Origin: Petaurus breviceps papuanus
Lineage: Eukaryota > Chordata > Mammalia > Diprotodontia > Petauridae
Length of the DNA stretch: 64,000 nucleotides
NCBI GenBank assembly: GCA_028583685.1
Contig: JAMXIF010001194.1
Span: 18,743,356 to 18,807,355 of the forward strand
Reading direction: 5' to 3'
Shown here: in pieces, positions 44,640-56,880 of the stretch
Layout: every line of letters starts with the position of its first letter
Position numbering within the stretch: the stretch's first letter is position 1
Program-made: the position numbers and the translations under genes
The notes under the pieces: generated by a model
The model's input: only the letters and a program-made list of their open reading frames with translations
Told to the model about the DNA's origin: nothing
The model's database searches: none

Positions 44640-45340
44640 TAACTTTGTGAAGCTGGTAATACTGGAACCTACTTCATCTCAAATAATTTTAAGAGAGATT
44701 CTGTAGTTTACCTTCTGCAGTCCACTAATGGATAGCCTCTGAATCTTTTCCTTTGTTTTCTGTGTAGTTGATGGTTTACTTTGCTGGTTGTTGTTTTTTT
44801 TTAAGTTCACTAGAGAATCATTGTGAGCTCAACTCTAATAACTTGCCATATTTACGAGTCTCTATGAAATTTTAAAAAGATAAATTTTGTAAAGGAAGTT
44901 TACTTAATTTTTAAATTAAGTTCTACTTAATTTTTAAAAGGAAAATTACTTAATTTTTAAATCAAGGAAGCTTTACTTAATTTCTAAAAATTACATATTT
45001 TCTTTTGCATTGCCTTTGTTTTTAAATATATCTTCCTCTACATCCCTTTTGCTTCTTACCCCATTATCCATCTCTTGTAACAGAGAAATTTTAAAGTGAT
45101 TTGACAAAACCAAGGAACACATTGACCAAGCCTGATAAAAAGTATCCCAAAGTCATTTCTTCAAAGAATGGAGGAAATTACATTTTCTCAGTTCTTTACC
45201 ACTGCCAAGGGTAATGCCACTTCATATAACAGGTTAAAAAAAATTAGGTAGAAACCACTATTAGATTTTTTTTAATCCATTCCAGAAATATTTTGATATA
45301 CCAGAAGATGAAACGAAATATAGATGGTTATTAAGAAGAT
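44640..45340. other. AT-rich unique DNA, no gene seen
   Basis: Nothing recognised apart from the short tandem array at 44901-44990. Confidence 0.4.
44901..44990. repeat. Short tandem repeat, ~23-bp spacing
   Basis: TACTTAATTTTTAAA-type units start at 44901, 44924, 44947 and 44974, so the first three are exactly 23 bp apart. Confidence 0.85.
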
Positions 45341-45913
45341 AGATCATATTCTGAAGGTGGAGCCAAGATGGTGGAGGGAAGGCAGGCAATCTCCTGAGCT
45401 CTTCCAAATTCTCCTCCAAAAACTTTAAAATAATACCTCAAAATGAATGCAGAACCAATAAAAGGTCAGGATGAAACAATTTTCTAATCCAAGACAACTT
45501 AGAAGATCAGCAGGAAAGGTCTATTTCACTAGTTTGAGGGTAGAGTTCAGTGCAGCACAAGGCATGGCCTAACAAGTCAACATTAGGTCTTGGGCGCCTG
45601 TGGATTGCCTATAGCTGCTTCTAGAATTCTTAACCCATAGAAAACAAAAAATTGCTCAGATAATTGGTCAGAAGGAGATTAGAGGGGACCCTTTGTTGGC
45701 ACGGTTATACAGGACTGTTACATTGCCCTTACATGGTCCTGGGGTCACAGTCCCAGGGCAAGTAGTACTACTGCATTGGTGCTTTCAGTCCCAGAGGAAT
45801 GGGGATGCTGGGTTAAAGTTCCAGGGCAGAAAGGAGTATTTGTGGTAAAAGAACAGAGTAAAGGTCAGAACAGTGACCATAATTCTCCTTAGATCATACC
45901 ACAGATACCCAGA

Positions 45914-47080
45914 ATGAGTTCTGGAAAAAATAGCAAGAAAAATTGGAATCTCCAGCCAGTAAGAGAGCTTACTTTTAATGTAAAGTTAAAATTAAAAAAA
46001 TAGTCTAGAAAAATTAGAAAAAAACAAAAACAACCAGACTGTAGAAAGTTACTATGAAGATAAGGAAGAAAAAGGCACAAACCAAGAAGATAATAAAATC
46101 AAAAAAGCTTCATGCAAAATTAATATATATATATAGGGGGCGGCCAGGTGGCTCAGTGAGTAAGAGCACCAGCTCCAGTGTTGGGATGACCTGGGGATCA
46201 AATCTGGGCTTGGATACTTAGCACCACACCCAGAAATAACTGGCCATGTAACCTTGAGCAAGTTACTTAACCCTAATTGCTTTAAAAAAAAAATTAATAC
46301 ACACACACACACATACATATATATATTTGAATCACTCACAGGCCCAAAAAGAATTCCTGAAATCACTTCAAAAGTATTTTAAAAATAAAATAAGAGAACT
46401 AGAGAAAAATTAGGAAAAGAATGACAGTGATGCAAGAAAATCATGCAAAAACATTCCATAGCTTGGTAAAAGAGGCACAAAAATTGACTGAGAAAAATGT
46501 AGGAGAAAATAAGAATTATTTCATCGTAAAAAAAATGATCTAGAAAATAGTTTGGGGAGAAATAATTTAAGAATTACTGGACTACCTGAAAGCCATGATA
46601 AAAAAAAAGAACCTACACATCATATTTCAAGAAATTATCAAGGAAAACTGTCCTGATATGCTAAAACCAGGGGGTAAAATAGATATTGAAAGAAACTACC
46701 AATCACCTCTTAGAGAGATCCCAAAATAAAAACTTCTAGGAATTTAATAGCCAAATTCCAGAGTTCCCAGTTCAAAGAGAAAATACTGCAAGCAGTCAAA
46801 AAGAAATAATTCAAATGTTATGGAGCCATGTCAGAATAAGACAAGATTTAATAGCTTCTACATTAACAGAATCAGAATTTAAATCAGAACAGGTTTAGAA
46901 TGTGATATTCCAGAGGGTAAAGGAGCTAGGATTACAGCTAAGAATGATCTACCCAGGAAAACTGAGTATAATCCTGTTGGAGAAAAAAATGAACATTTAA
47001 TGAAATAGAGGACTTTCAAGCATTCCTGATGAAAAGAAAAGAGCAGAATAGAAAATTTAACTTTCAAATAAAAGACTCAA
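45914..47080 (+). pseudogene. L1 ORF1 remnant
   Basis: It begins near an ATGAGTTCTGG and, past the SINE, has a degraded coiled coil. NLRITGLPESH (about 46562-46600) marks the RRM, and a C-terminal part contains an IRQDLIASTL-like block. It parallels the HAL1 ORF1 at 11765-12690 and is more decayed. Confidence 0.75.
46136..46287 (+). mobile_element. Marsupial SINE, CACACCC-insert subfamily, inside L1
   Basis: GGGCGGCCAGGTGGCTCAGT head, GTGAGTAAGAGCACCAGCTC body, TTAGCACCACACCCAGAAAT insert, A-tail. Duplication AAATTAATA on both sides. TA and CA arrays border it on the two sides. Confidence 0.92.
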
Positions 47081-47369
47081 GAGAATCATAAAAAGGTAAG
47101 CATGAAAGAGAAATCAAAGGAACTTCAAAAAGGTTAAACTATTTTCATTCCTATATGGGAAATTGATACTTCTAACTTCTAAGAAATTTATAGTGCTAAA
47201 GTTAAAAGCAGAGGGGATGAGTATAAGTTGACTATGATGGGATGATATCCAAAAAAATTAAATTAAATTAAAGGATGAGAAAGTAGAAGGGGGGAATGAA
47301 GAGGTTAAATGGGATAAATTTTCTCACATACAATGTGTGAAAGGAAGTGCTTTTACAGTGGAGATAAAT

Positions 47370-50300
47370 CTAACAAAAGTATAAATGAGAAAAAACTTAG
47401 GGAGATGAATAGAGTTTTGGCAAAGTTAGATATGTTAGGCCTCTGGATACAATTGAATGGGAATAGAAAAGAATATGCTTTTTTTTTTTTTCTCAGTGGT
47501 ACATGGCACCTACTCAAAATTGACCATGTATTAGGGTATAAAAATCTGAGAACACATTGTAGAAAAGCAGAAATATTAAATATATCTACTTTTGATGTTA
47601 ATGTTATTTAAAATTACATTCAATGAAGGACTATGGAAATATAGATTAAAAATTAATGTGGAATTAGAAAATCTAATCCTAAAGAATGAGTCAAATAATA
47701 AATCATAGGAACAATAAATAATCTCATTAAAATAATGACAAAAATGAGACAACATTCCAAATTTTGAGGGATGTACCCAAAGCAGCACTTGGGGAAATAT
47801 TATATCTGTAAATACTTAAATGATTAAAAAGAGAAAGAACAGGTCAGTGAATTGCAATGCAGTTTAAAAAAAAATAGGAAAACGAATAAATTCGTAATCC
47901 CCAATTAAACACCAAATCGGAAATCCTGAAAATCAAAGGAGAGATTAATAAAATTAAAAGTAACTAATAAATAAAATGAGGAGCTAATTTTATAGGGAAA
48001 AATAAAATAGATAAACCATTTGTTAATTTAATAAAAAAAAAAGAAATTACCATCGTCAAAAATCAAAAGGGTGAATTCACCACAAATAAAGATAAAATTA
48101 AAACAATTATTAGGAGCTATTTTGTCCAATCACATGATAATAAATCTAACAATCTAAGCGAAATGGATGAATATTTGCAAAACTGAGAATTGTCCAAATT
48201 AAGAGAAGAAATATAATACTTAACTCTGTCTTCGAAAAATAAATTGAACAAGCTATTAATAAGCTCTCTTAGAAAAAAGTCACCAGGACTAGATGGATTA
48301 ACAAATGAATTCTACCAAACAGTTAAGCACAATTAATCTCAACACTTAGCGACAGCTTGGAAAAATAGGCAAAGAAGAAGTTCTGCTGAACTTCTTTTAT
48401 AACACAAATATAGTACTGATACTTAAACGAGGAAGAGCTAAAACAGAAAGAAAAATATAGATCAATTTGTGTAATCAATATTGATGCAAAAATTAAATAA
48501 AATACTAGCAAGGAGATTATAGAAATATGTGACAAAGATCTTATACTATGATCAGGTGGGATATATTCTAGGAATTTAGAAATGTTTCAATATTAGGAAA
48601 GCTATCAGCATCATTGACTATACCAATAACAAAACTAACAAAATTCATGATTATCTCAACTGGTACAGAAAAAGCTTTTGACAAAACAAACATACAAAGA
48701 ATACTTATTCCTATTAAAAAATACTAGAAATCACAGGACTACATGGAGCTTTCCTGTAAATGATAGGTAAAATCCATCTAAAACTGTCAGCAAGGATTAT
48801 TTGTAATGGGGACAAGCTAGGAGCCTTCCCATTAAGATTAGGGGTGAAGAAAGGATGCCAGTTATCACCACTTATTCGATATTGTACTAGGAATGCTAGC
48901 TACAGCAATAAGAGAAGAAAAAGAAATTGAAGGAATTAGGATAGACAACGAGGATATGTTTGTAGATGATATGATAGTATACTTAGTGAATCCTAGAGAA
49001 TCAAATAATAAATTAATTGAAATAACTAAGAGCTTTAGGAAACTTTCAGGCTATAAAATTAAACCCCACAAATCATCAGCATTTTTAACATATTACCAAC
49101 AAATTATAGCAGAAAGAAATAGAGAAGTTCCATTTAAAATAACTGTAGCCAATGTAAAATACTTGGAAGTCTAACTGCCAAGACAAATGCAGGAAGTATA
49201 CGAAGAGAACTGGAAAACCCTTTTCATACCATTAAAGTCAATCAAAATAATTGGAAAAATATTAATTTCTTTTGTATAGACTGAGCCAATATGATAAAAA
49301 ATGACAATCATAGCTAAGTTAATTTACTTACTCAGTGCCATGCCAATCAAACTACCAAAAATTATTTTTTAGAGCAAGAAAAAATAATAAGAAAATTCAC
49401 CTGGAAGAACATAGGGTCAAGAATATCAATTTTTTAAAAATGCGAAGGAAGGGGTTCTAGCATTACCAGAGCTCAAAATGTATTATAAGTGGTAGTCATC
49501 AAAACAGTATGGTACTTGTTAGGAAATAGAGTGGTGGATCAGTGGAATGGATTAGGTACACAATATAAAATTTTAAATCACCATAGTAATCTAGTGTTTG
49601 ACCAAGAACCCAGCTTTTAGGATAAGAACTCACTATATGTAAAAATGTTCCATGAAAACTGGATAAGAGTTTGGCAGGAACTAGGTATAGAACACCTCAC
49701 ATCATACACCAAAATAAAATCTAAATGGGTGCATGATTTAGACATAAAAGTCACTACAGTAAGTGAATTAAGGGAGCATAGATTAGTTAGATCGAAGGAG
49801 AAGAATTTATGACCAAAGAAGGGATAGAATTACAAGATGTAAAATGGATAATTTGTGGAATACAATCAAAAACAATGCAACCAATAATAGAAGAAAAGCA
49901 GAAAACTGGGGAAAATTTTATAGCAATTTTCTCTGATAATGGACTTATCAACAAATAGAGAATAGAATCAAAATTATCTGAATAGAAGTCATTCTACAAT
50001 TGACAAATAGTCAAATGATATGAACAGGAAGTTTTCAGATTAGAAATCAAAGCTATTTATTACCATATTAAAAAAATGCTCTAAATCTCTATCAATTAGA
50101 GAAATGCAAATTAAAACAACTTTGAGATACCACCTCATACCTATCAGATTGACTAATATGACAGAAAAGGAAAATGACAAAGGTAGGAGGGGATGTGGGA
50201 TATTAGGATACTAATTTACCATTAGTGGAGTTGTGAACTGATCTAACCATTCTGGTGAGCAACTTGGAACTATGTCCAAAGGGTTATAAAACTCTGCATA

Positions 50301-50450
50301 CCTTTTCTCCCAACAATACCACTGGTAGGTATCTATCCAAGATAGATCCAAAAAAAGGAAAAGGGACCAAATTGAAGAAAAATATTTGTAGCACTTTTTT
50401 TTTGTGTGTTGGTGAAGAATTGGAAATTGAGGGGATGTTCATCAATTGAG
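47370..50450 (+). pseudogene. L1 ORF2 remnant (endonuclease C-part, RT, C-terminal domain)
   Basis: Blocks in L1 ORF2 order: an endonuclease C-part with IDHVLGYKNLRT and RKAEILNIST (about 47470-47590); RT with KKSPGLDGLTNEFY (about 48262-48310), GVKKGCQLSP (about 48842-48870), and the catalytic motif as FVDDMIVYLVNP (about 48957-48993), where L1s usually have FADD; then SFRKLSGYKIKPHKS; and a C-terminal block with EMQIKTTLRYHLIP (about 50100-50145). Reverse transcriptase copies the element RNA at the target site. Many frameshifts and stops; no N-terminal endonuclease catalytic blocks were found. Confidence 0.85.
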
Positions 50451-50959
50451 AAATGGCTAAACAAGTTGTGATATATATTGTAATGGTATACTATTTCACT
50501 ATAAGAAATGATGAACAAGATATTTTCAGAATAACTTGGAAAAACTTATGCAAACTAATGGAAGGTAAAGTGAGCAGAAGGAGGAGTACATTGGAATAAC
50601 AATATTGTAAGGATGATCAACTGTGAATGACTCAGTTATTCTCAGCAATACAGTGATCCAAAACAATTCTGAATGCAAATTGGAGTATACTCTTAAAAGC
50701 CTTATTGTATTTTTCTTTTTATCTTGGTCTGTGTTTTCTTTCACAACATGGCTAATATGGAAAAAATGTGCATGATTGTGTATGTATAATCTATATCTAA
50801 TTGTTGTCCTTCTCAGGTAGGATTAAAATGAGGGAAGAAGGAGAGGAGGGAAATAAATCTTTTTTTAAAAAAATGAAAGTCTAAAATTGTTTTTACATGT
50901 AATTTGAAAAAAAAATGTGATTTGTTTCACCAAAAAGAAATGATCATATTTTGACTGAA

Positions 50960-51995
50960 TGACCAGTAATAGCAAGATAATATAATACAGGAAAAGACTA
51001 TTTTGTATCATAGTGGTCCTATGTAGCTGTGTCAGAGAGAAGAATAGGTAAATAGACCATATGTCTGAACTTATATAACTTTGTAATGGTTTTTGTTTGT
51101 TTATTTGTTTTTATGGGGCAGGAAGAAATGGGAGTCGGTTCAAAACTGTGATATGCCAATTTGGGAAATTTTTGATTCTAGCATTTCTTTCAGTGATATA
51201 CAATGGCAAAACATATATGTAGCATTTTTTTAGAGAGTTGCAAAGGGGAGCTGAATGTTTAAGTCGTTTTCCCCATTATTATATGTCAAAAGCAGGACTT
51301 GAAGCTAATCCAAGACTCATCTATCCAATATGACGTGATGTTTATCATTCATTGTATCATAGTCTAAATTAAACATATAGATATGAATGTCTAGCTGCAT
51401 TGTCTCTAGTACCAATCTTCCTTTAGCCTTTGGCAATTTTTGAATATACAACATTCCCCATTAGATCATGACACATCAAATTCCAATATGGAAGCTTAGT
51501 GGAATGCTTGACTTCATGTAGTAGTATTACCCAGCTTCCATAAATGGCATTCCAAATGTGGCCAGCCTTATGCTATATGAGATTCAGAATAGCTCATTTT
51601 ATCTAAGCTTTCTTTGACTCAGAGCCCACATTTTGAGCACAAAAAAAAATGAGCAGTGAATAATGGCCCTGAATCTGAGGGAAGTATGCAAATGTAGGAG
51701 GATGTGTGTGGGTGGGAATGTGTCAACACAGCAGGAGTTCTGTACAGCCTCACAATGAGCAATCAGTAAGTTGTAGGCACGGACCAAATCCATAGGCCAA
51801 ACCAGTCTCCTGATATATGTTTGTATGTGTCAGCAGTGGGCATGATAACTGAACATGTAGCATTAGGTAGAAATGGACAGAAGTACAGCCGGGTTTTCAA
51901 GAATGAATTGTATATGACTTTGTTCATCATTTCTCCTTTTCTGTACTCTTCTCTTGACAATGTCATGGCTCAGTAATATTTCCTTCAGAGCCTTG
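50960..51995. other. Mostly unique DNA with one MIR
   Basis: A reverse-complement MIR (TTAAGTCGTTTTCCCCATTA and AAGCAGGACTTGAAGCTAAT) lies at about 51240-51350. Nothing else is recognised. Confidence 0.45.
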
Positions 51996-52009
51996 ACAGG
52001 AAAGAGAAG

Positions 52010-52190
52010 ACAGCCACAGCAAGACAACTGGGTTTCTAGTCTAGGCTCTGCCACTAATTGGTTGTATTACCTTGGACAAATGACTTTCACCTTTCAGGGT
52101 CATAATTTCTCCCTCAATAAAATGGGAGAGTTAGATAATATTGAGAGATATTTCAGCCCTATCATTTATTTATTTTAGAATCCTACATGT
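52010..52190 (+). mobile_element. MIR SINE
   Basis: CTGCCACTAATTGGTTGTAT, ACCTTGGACAAATGACTTTC, and CCCTCAATAAAATGGGAGAG in order. Confidence 0.85.
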
Positions 52191-52665
52191 ACTGTGTCAT
52201 TAGGAGATAAATTGGACCTTGTAATTTAGAGGTAAAGTTTGTAAGTGTCCCTTTACATAAGGAAAGGTAATAAGACCACACCATGTGTGGGATTGATGAG
52301 CCATCTGCAGAATCTTTCTCAGAAATAACCTATTTTATGCTGTGATTTGGGAATACAATCATGATAACGTTATGGTTCTAGTAAGCAGACATCCCAAGAA
52401 TATAATGAGTGTATGATAAATAGTTAACTGGAGAAGTGTAGCATGAGCAAACTTGTAATGAGAAGCTTTTGACCTGTACATGTAGAGATGGAGGAAAAGA
52501 AGAATCAAAGAGTAAAAACTTTTAACAGTATGTCTCCAGCACAGATGAAGGGAGAGAGTCCTAATGAGAGTTAGGCTATCAGTCCTAGTTATTTAGGGGA
52601 AAGGGAAAAGAATAAACAACTGTATAGTGCTTAGTATTTGTCAGACATCATGCTAAGCCCTTTAA

Positions 52666-53550
52666 AAATATTTATTTATTTCTGTAATATTTTATTTCCC
52701 CCTCCCAATTACATGTTAAAAAATTTTTAACATTGGGGTTTTTTTTGTTTGAGTTCCAAATTCTACCCTTCCCTCCCTCTCTCCCCTCCCTCCCCCCGTA
52801 AGCAATCTGATATAGGTTATATATGTGCAGTCATATGAAACATTTCTGTATCAGTCATTTTGTACATAAAGAGAAGGAAAGAAAGAGGGAGGGAAGGAAG
52901 AAAGGAAGGAAGGAAAGAAGGAAGGAAGGAAGGAAGGAAGGAAGGAAGGAAGGAAGGAAGGAAGGAANNNNNNNNNNGAAGGAAGGAAGGAAGGAAGGAA
53001 GGAAGGAAGGAAGGAAGGAAGGAACAAGGAGAGAGAGAGAAAAAATCTTGTTTCAGTCTGTGTTCAGACAATATCAGTTTTTTTTCCCTGGAGGCAGATA
53101 TCATGCTTCAGTTCATCATGAGTCTTTTGTGATTGTCATGGATTATTTTATTGCTAAGAATAGCTAAGTCATTTACAATTGATCATTATATGATATTGTT
53201 ACTGTGTATAACATTATTCTGGTTCTGGTCACTTTACTTTGCATCAGATTATTTAAATCTTCCCTGGTTTTTCTAGAATCATCTTGCTTATCATTTCTTA
53301 TAACACAATAATATTCCATCAAAATCATATATTTTTTTTTACAGTTTGTTCAGCCATTCCCCAGGTGATGGACATCCCCTCAATTTCCAATTCTTAGCTA
53401 CCACAAAAAGAACTGCTAAAAATTTTTTTTGGACAAATAGGTCTTTTTCCCTTTTATTTATTTATTTTTGTTATCTTTGGGATATAGATCTAGCAGTGGT
53501 ATTGCCGGATCAAAGGTTATGCACAGTTTCATGGTGATTATGCTTTTGAA
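52666..53550 (-). mobile_element. L1 3' fragment with expanded GGAA array
   Basis: Antisense L1 3'UTR: AATTACATGTTAAAAAATTT, then beyond the array AGACAATATCAGTTTTTTTT, GTTCATCATGAGTCTTTTGT, TCAGCCATTCCCCAGGTGAT, and AGCAGTGGTATTGCCGGATC. A purine array and an assembly gap sit inside it. Confidence 0.85.
52891..53041. repeat. (GGAA)n array with 10-N assembly gap
   Basis: GGAA units run to 52967, then N at 52968-52977, then GGAA to about 53023 and GA units to 53041. True length is unknown. Open frames across it are low-complexity artefacts. Confidence 0.97.
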
Positions 53551-54229
53551 TTTGACACTTTACTAAATTTCCTGCTTTCTAGGCAATGGGATAGGTATAA
53601 AATGTGAAAAGACATAGTGCTTGTCCTTACTGAGCTTGTAGTCTAGTAGGGCAATTTGACACCTATATAAATAGCTGTAATACAAAATAATAGTCATTAG
53701 AAAGGTGCAAACAAAGGGAGGCTTCCTGTAGGATGTGGCATTTGAATTGGGCTTTATAGGATATATAGATATTGAACACATTGGGCAGGAAGACCATTCC
53801 AAGCATTGTGACTAATTTGATCAAAAGGACAAAATGAAGAAAGCAGAGGATATGTTCAGAGACAGAGTTTGGTCCAGTTTGACAGGAAAATATAGTTACT
53901 TAAAGGATGATAACATTAAAAGACTAGAAAGATAAGGTGCCAGTGGATTATGTAGGGCTTTTAATTTATTCAGTAGACATTACTGAGTCCCTGGAGACTG
54001 TGTACAGGAGTGGCATGGCAAGGAAGGTTAATCCAGTGTCAGGATGAAAAATGAATGAGAGAGGACACCATAAAGTCCAAAAGTCACATTAGGAGATTTG
54101 TTGAGGTAGATGGTAAAGTGGGCCTGTATTAGAGTCATGGCAATGGGAAGAGAAAAGAAAGGGACAAATACAAGTTATATTGAAGATTAAATCAACCACA
54201 TGTAATTGGGCAATAATATCTAGTTTGAT

Positions 54230-54420
54230 AAGATCGTAGAGTAGGACTAGAAGGGACCTTAGAGTCTGAGTGAAACTCAGCTATCTTACAGATGAGGAAA
54301 CTGAGGCACATAGAGGTTCAGGACCTTGCTAAGAACTATATAGCAAGTAAATATCTGGGGAAAGATTTGAATACAGATCTTCCTAATTCAAAGTCCAGTG
54401 CCCTCCATATCTGTTATGTC
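54230..54420 (-). mobile_element. MIR SINE
   Basis: CTAGAAGGGACCTTAGAGTC, TACAGATGAGGAAACTGAGG, then GATTTGAATACAGATCTTCC. Confidence 0.85.
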
Positions 54421-54589
54421 ACATTTCATTGCTCTGTTTCTGTGATTTCATCTCTTATACTTACCTAACTCTTTGCAAACGAATGATGTGTTATATGGTA
54501 CATCTCCTACAATTAATACAATGATATCCTTGTTCACAAAATTCTCATTTGAGCTTAATTAATATGAATCAATTCCCCATAAACTTATT

Positions 54590-54680
54590 GTTTCTATACA
54601 AATTCATAGAGTTCTGGGAGCCACATTTTGGGAAGAGTAATTAACAGATTGGAGAGCATTTAGAGAAGGGCATCTTATAT
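54590..54680 (+). mobile_element. L3/CR1-type fragment
   Basis: GTTCTGGGAGCCACATTTTG, then AGATTGGAGAGCATTTAGAG. Confidence 0.65.
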
Positions 54681-54684
54681 TTTG

Positions 54685-55306
54685 TACTCTTCCACATACC
54701 TTACAATCCAGAGACACTCACCTTATTTCAAATGCCACTCCATCTTCCAACTCCATGAATTTTCAATGACTATTCCCACTTTCTGGAGTGTTTTTATTCT
54801 TTTCTCATCTCAACTTCCTAGATTCTGTGGAGTTTCAGTACAAATCCTACTTTCTACAAGAGGTCTTTCTAAGTTCTACCCTATCCCCACCCACTCCCAG
54901 AACTTTCCCTCTGAGATTATCTCCCATGTGTATTGTATATATCTTGTGTGTACATAGTATATGCTAGATAGTACAGTGGATTGAGTACTGGGTCTGGAGT
55001 CAGGAACACCTTATTTCAAATACAACCTCAAATGCTGACTCTATGACCCTGGGCAAGTCACTGCTGCTTGTCTCAGCTTTCTCAGTTGGAAAATGGTGAT
55101 CAAAATAGCACTTGATCTCAAAGGGTTGTTGCAAGGATTCGATGAGATAATATTAGTAGAGCACTTAGCCTAGTGCCTGACACATTATTGGCACTTAATA
55201 AATACTTCTTCTCTTCCCCCTTCCTTTCTGCAATTAGAATTGCCTTTCCATCCCCAGTGCTTAGCACAGTGCCTAGGCTTAGCTAGTGCTTAATAAATGC
55301 TTGTTC
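54685..55306 (+). mobile_element. L2 3' end split by a CORE-SINE
   Basis: The left part (54685-54961) ends with CAAATCCTACTTTCTACAAG and TGTGTATTGTATATATCTTG. The right part (55210-55306) has CCCAGTGCTTAGCACAGTGC and TAGTGCTTAATAAATGCTTG. Confidence 0.8.
54962..55209 (+). mobile_element. CORE-SINE inside L2
   Basis: GCTAGATAGTACAGTGGATT head, GACCCTGGGCAAGTCACTGC, AAGGGTTGTTGCAAGGATTC, ending TGGCACTTAATAAATACTTC. Confidence 0.85.
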
Positions 55307-55308
55307 TT

Positions 55309-55455
55309 GGGGCAGCTAGATGACACAGTGGATGCAGCAGCAGCCCTGGAGTGAGGAGGACCTCAGTTCAAATCTAGTCTCAAACACTTAGTAGATGTGT
55401 GACCATGGGCAAGTCACTTAACCCTGATTGCCTCCAAAAATAAAATAAATTTTTG
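55309..55455 (+). mobile_element. Marsupial SINE (WSINE1-like)
   Basis: GGGGCAGCTAGATGACACAG, CCTGGAGTGAGGAGGACCTC, GGGCAAGTCACTTAACCCTG, A-rich end. Confidence 0.9.
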
Positions 55456-55489
55456 TCGTCGATGATGACAATCACAACAATGATGAAAT

Positions 55490-56880
55490 GAAGCAGTAAC
55501 AGCATAGGCAGCATTGTGTATTCATTCCCCAATCCTCCCCACAACCCCTCCCGCATGCCCCCCCCCACACCACTCTCTTTATCAAAAAGAGGAAAGTATG
55601 TTACATCATGTGTTTCCAGGAAGCAAAATTAATCATTCCCTTTGAATTGTTTCTGGCTCTGTTTTATTATTGTTTTCTTTTACATTATTGTTCATTCTGT
55701 ATATTATTCTCTTGATTCTACTTTCTTCACCCTATTATTCCATACAAGTATTTCTATGTTTTTTTTTCTGAATTCCTTATGTTAAATTGTTTCTTGTGGC
55801 ACAAAGTATTCTCTAACATTCATATGATGCTATTGGTTTTTTCATTCCCCAATCAATGGATCCTATTTTATTTCTAGTTGTTTTTGTCACTGTGTATATC
55901 TGTCTATCTATCTATCTATCATCTATCTGCCTGTCTTTCTGTATGCCTGTCTGTCTGTCTAGATATATAATCTTTATTTTGGTTATTGACTGTCTTGTGG
56001 TGTATGCCTAGGAGTGGGGTCACTGGGGCAAAGGATATAAGCACTTTAGTAACTTTCTTATGTCATTCCAAATGTTTTTTTTTTTCACCATGGTTGTAAC
56101 AAATTCACACCTCAACAGATAGTGTATTTATGGGCCTGTCTTTCAATAATGACTATCATTATTTTACCAATTGATGGGTGAAGAGTGAAGAAAAATATGT
56201 TTTATGTTCATTTCTCAATTGTGCTTTTATGCACTCTTTTCATGTGATAATTGATTATATTTATTCTTTTGAAAATGTTTATATCCTTTGCTGATCTCTT
56301 GAGGAGTGGCTCTTAGCTATTTATATTCATTTCTATATGTAAAATGGAGCTAATAAAGCTATTACATTTAATAATTAAGTTAATTTTTTTAAGCACTAAG
56401 ACTTTTGGTACACCTTAAATATCTTGGATTTGAAACTTTTACTGCAGACTTGAGGCAAAGAATTCTTTTCATGCAATACCTTCACTTCTTATTTTAACTA
56501 CATTGATTTCATTTGTAATAAGACTTTTTTTTTACTATATAAGTGAAATCCTCTGTTTTGTCTTTTGTAATCTCGTTTCTTTGTTCTCTTACAAACTATA
56601 GTTGTGAGAAGGTGTTCTTTTCTTTCTTTGTTTCATGTCATAACCAGATACATTTTGGTTACTTATCTAGTTGGATCTTATTGTGATATATGGTGTAAGA
56701 TATGGGTCTAAACATTTCTACCAAACTACTATCCCATTTTCTCAGTTGCTTGTTGAATAGAGAAGATTTAGCCAAGAAATTTGTCTTCTTGGATTTGTTA
56801 AGTACTAAGCTACTGTTTTTGTTTCCTTCTAGGTTTACATTATCTAATCTGTTACACTGATGACAAGTGAAAATTTTGAA
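55490..56880 (-). mobile_element. Old L1, 3'UTR and end of ORF2
   Basis: Antisense L1: TTCATTCCCCAATCAATGGA, GGAGTGGGGTCACTGGGGCA, ACAAATTCACACCTCAACAG, then ORF2 C-terminal DNA such as ATATGGTGTAAGATATGGGT. More diverged than the L1 at 45355. Confidence 0.7.
55899..55962. repeat. (CTAT)n/(CTGT)n microsatellite
   Basis: TCTA units followed by CTGT units, with interruptions. Confidence 0.9.

Larger units (their letters stand above)
45355..50941 (+). mobile_element. L1 LINE, both ends present, internally deleted and degraded
   Basis: It starts AGGTGGAGCCAAGATGGTGG, an L1 5'UTR-type start, and ends after TTTTTACATGTAATTTGAAA and an A-rich tail. The flanks GATCATATTCTGA (45342-45354) and GATCATATTTTGA (50942-50954) are a 13-bp target duplication with one difference. 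Order: 5'UTR, ORF1 remnant (about 45914-47080), short linker, ORF2 remnant (about 47370-50450), 3'UTR. A SINE (46136-46287) interrupts the ORF1 region. Stops and frameshifts throughout mean it is long dead. The linker joins directly to a mid-endonuclease block, so the start of ORF2 seems to be missing. Confidence 0.9.
52620..54225 (-). mobile_element. L2 LINE split by an L1 fragment
   Basis: The L2 3' end (GTGCTTAGTATTTGTCAGAC, 52628-52665) is separated by an antisense L1 from the rest (53570-54225), which has GAGGCTTCCTGTAGGATGTG, TGTAGGGCTTTTAATTTATT and a diverged remainder. Confidence 0.75.

Noticed and set aside
52817-53167. Lysine/glutamate/glycine-rich and serine/leucine/proline-rich frames
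   Set aside because: Translations of the GGAA array and its assembly gap; low-complexity artefacts.
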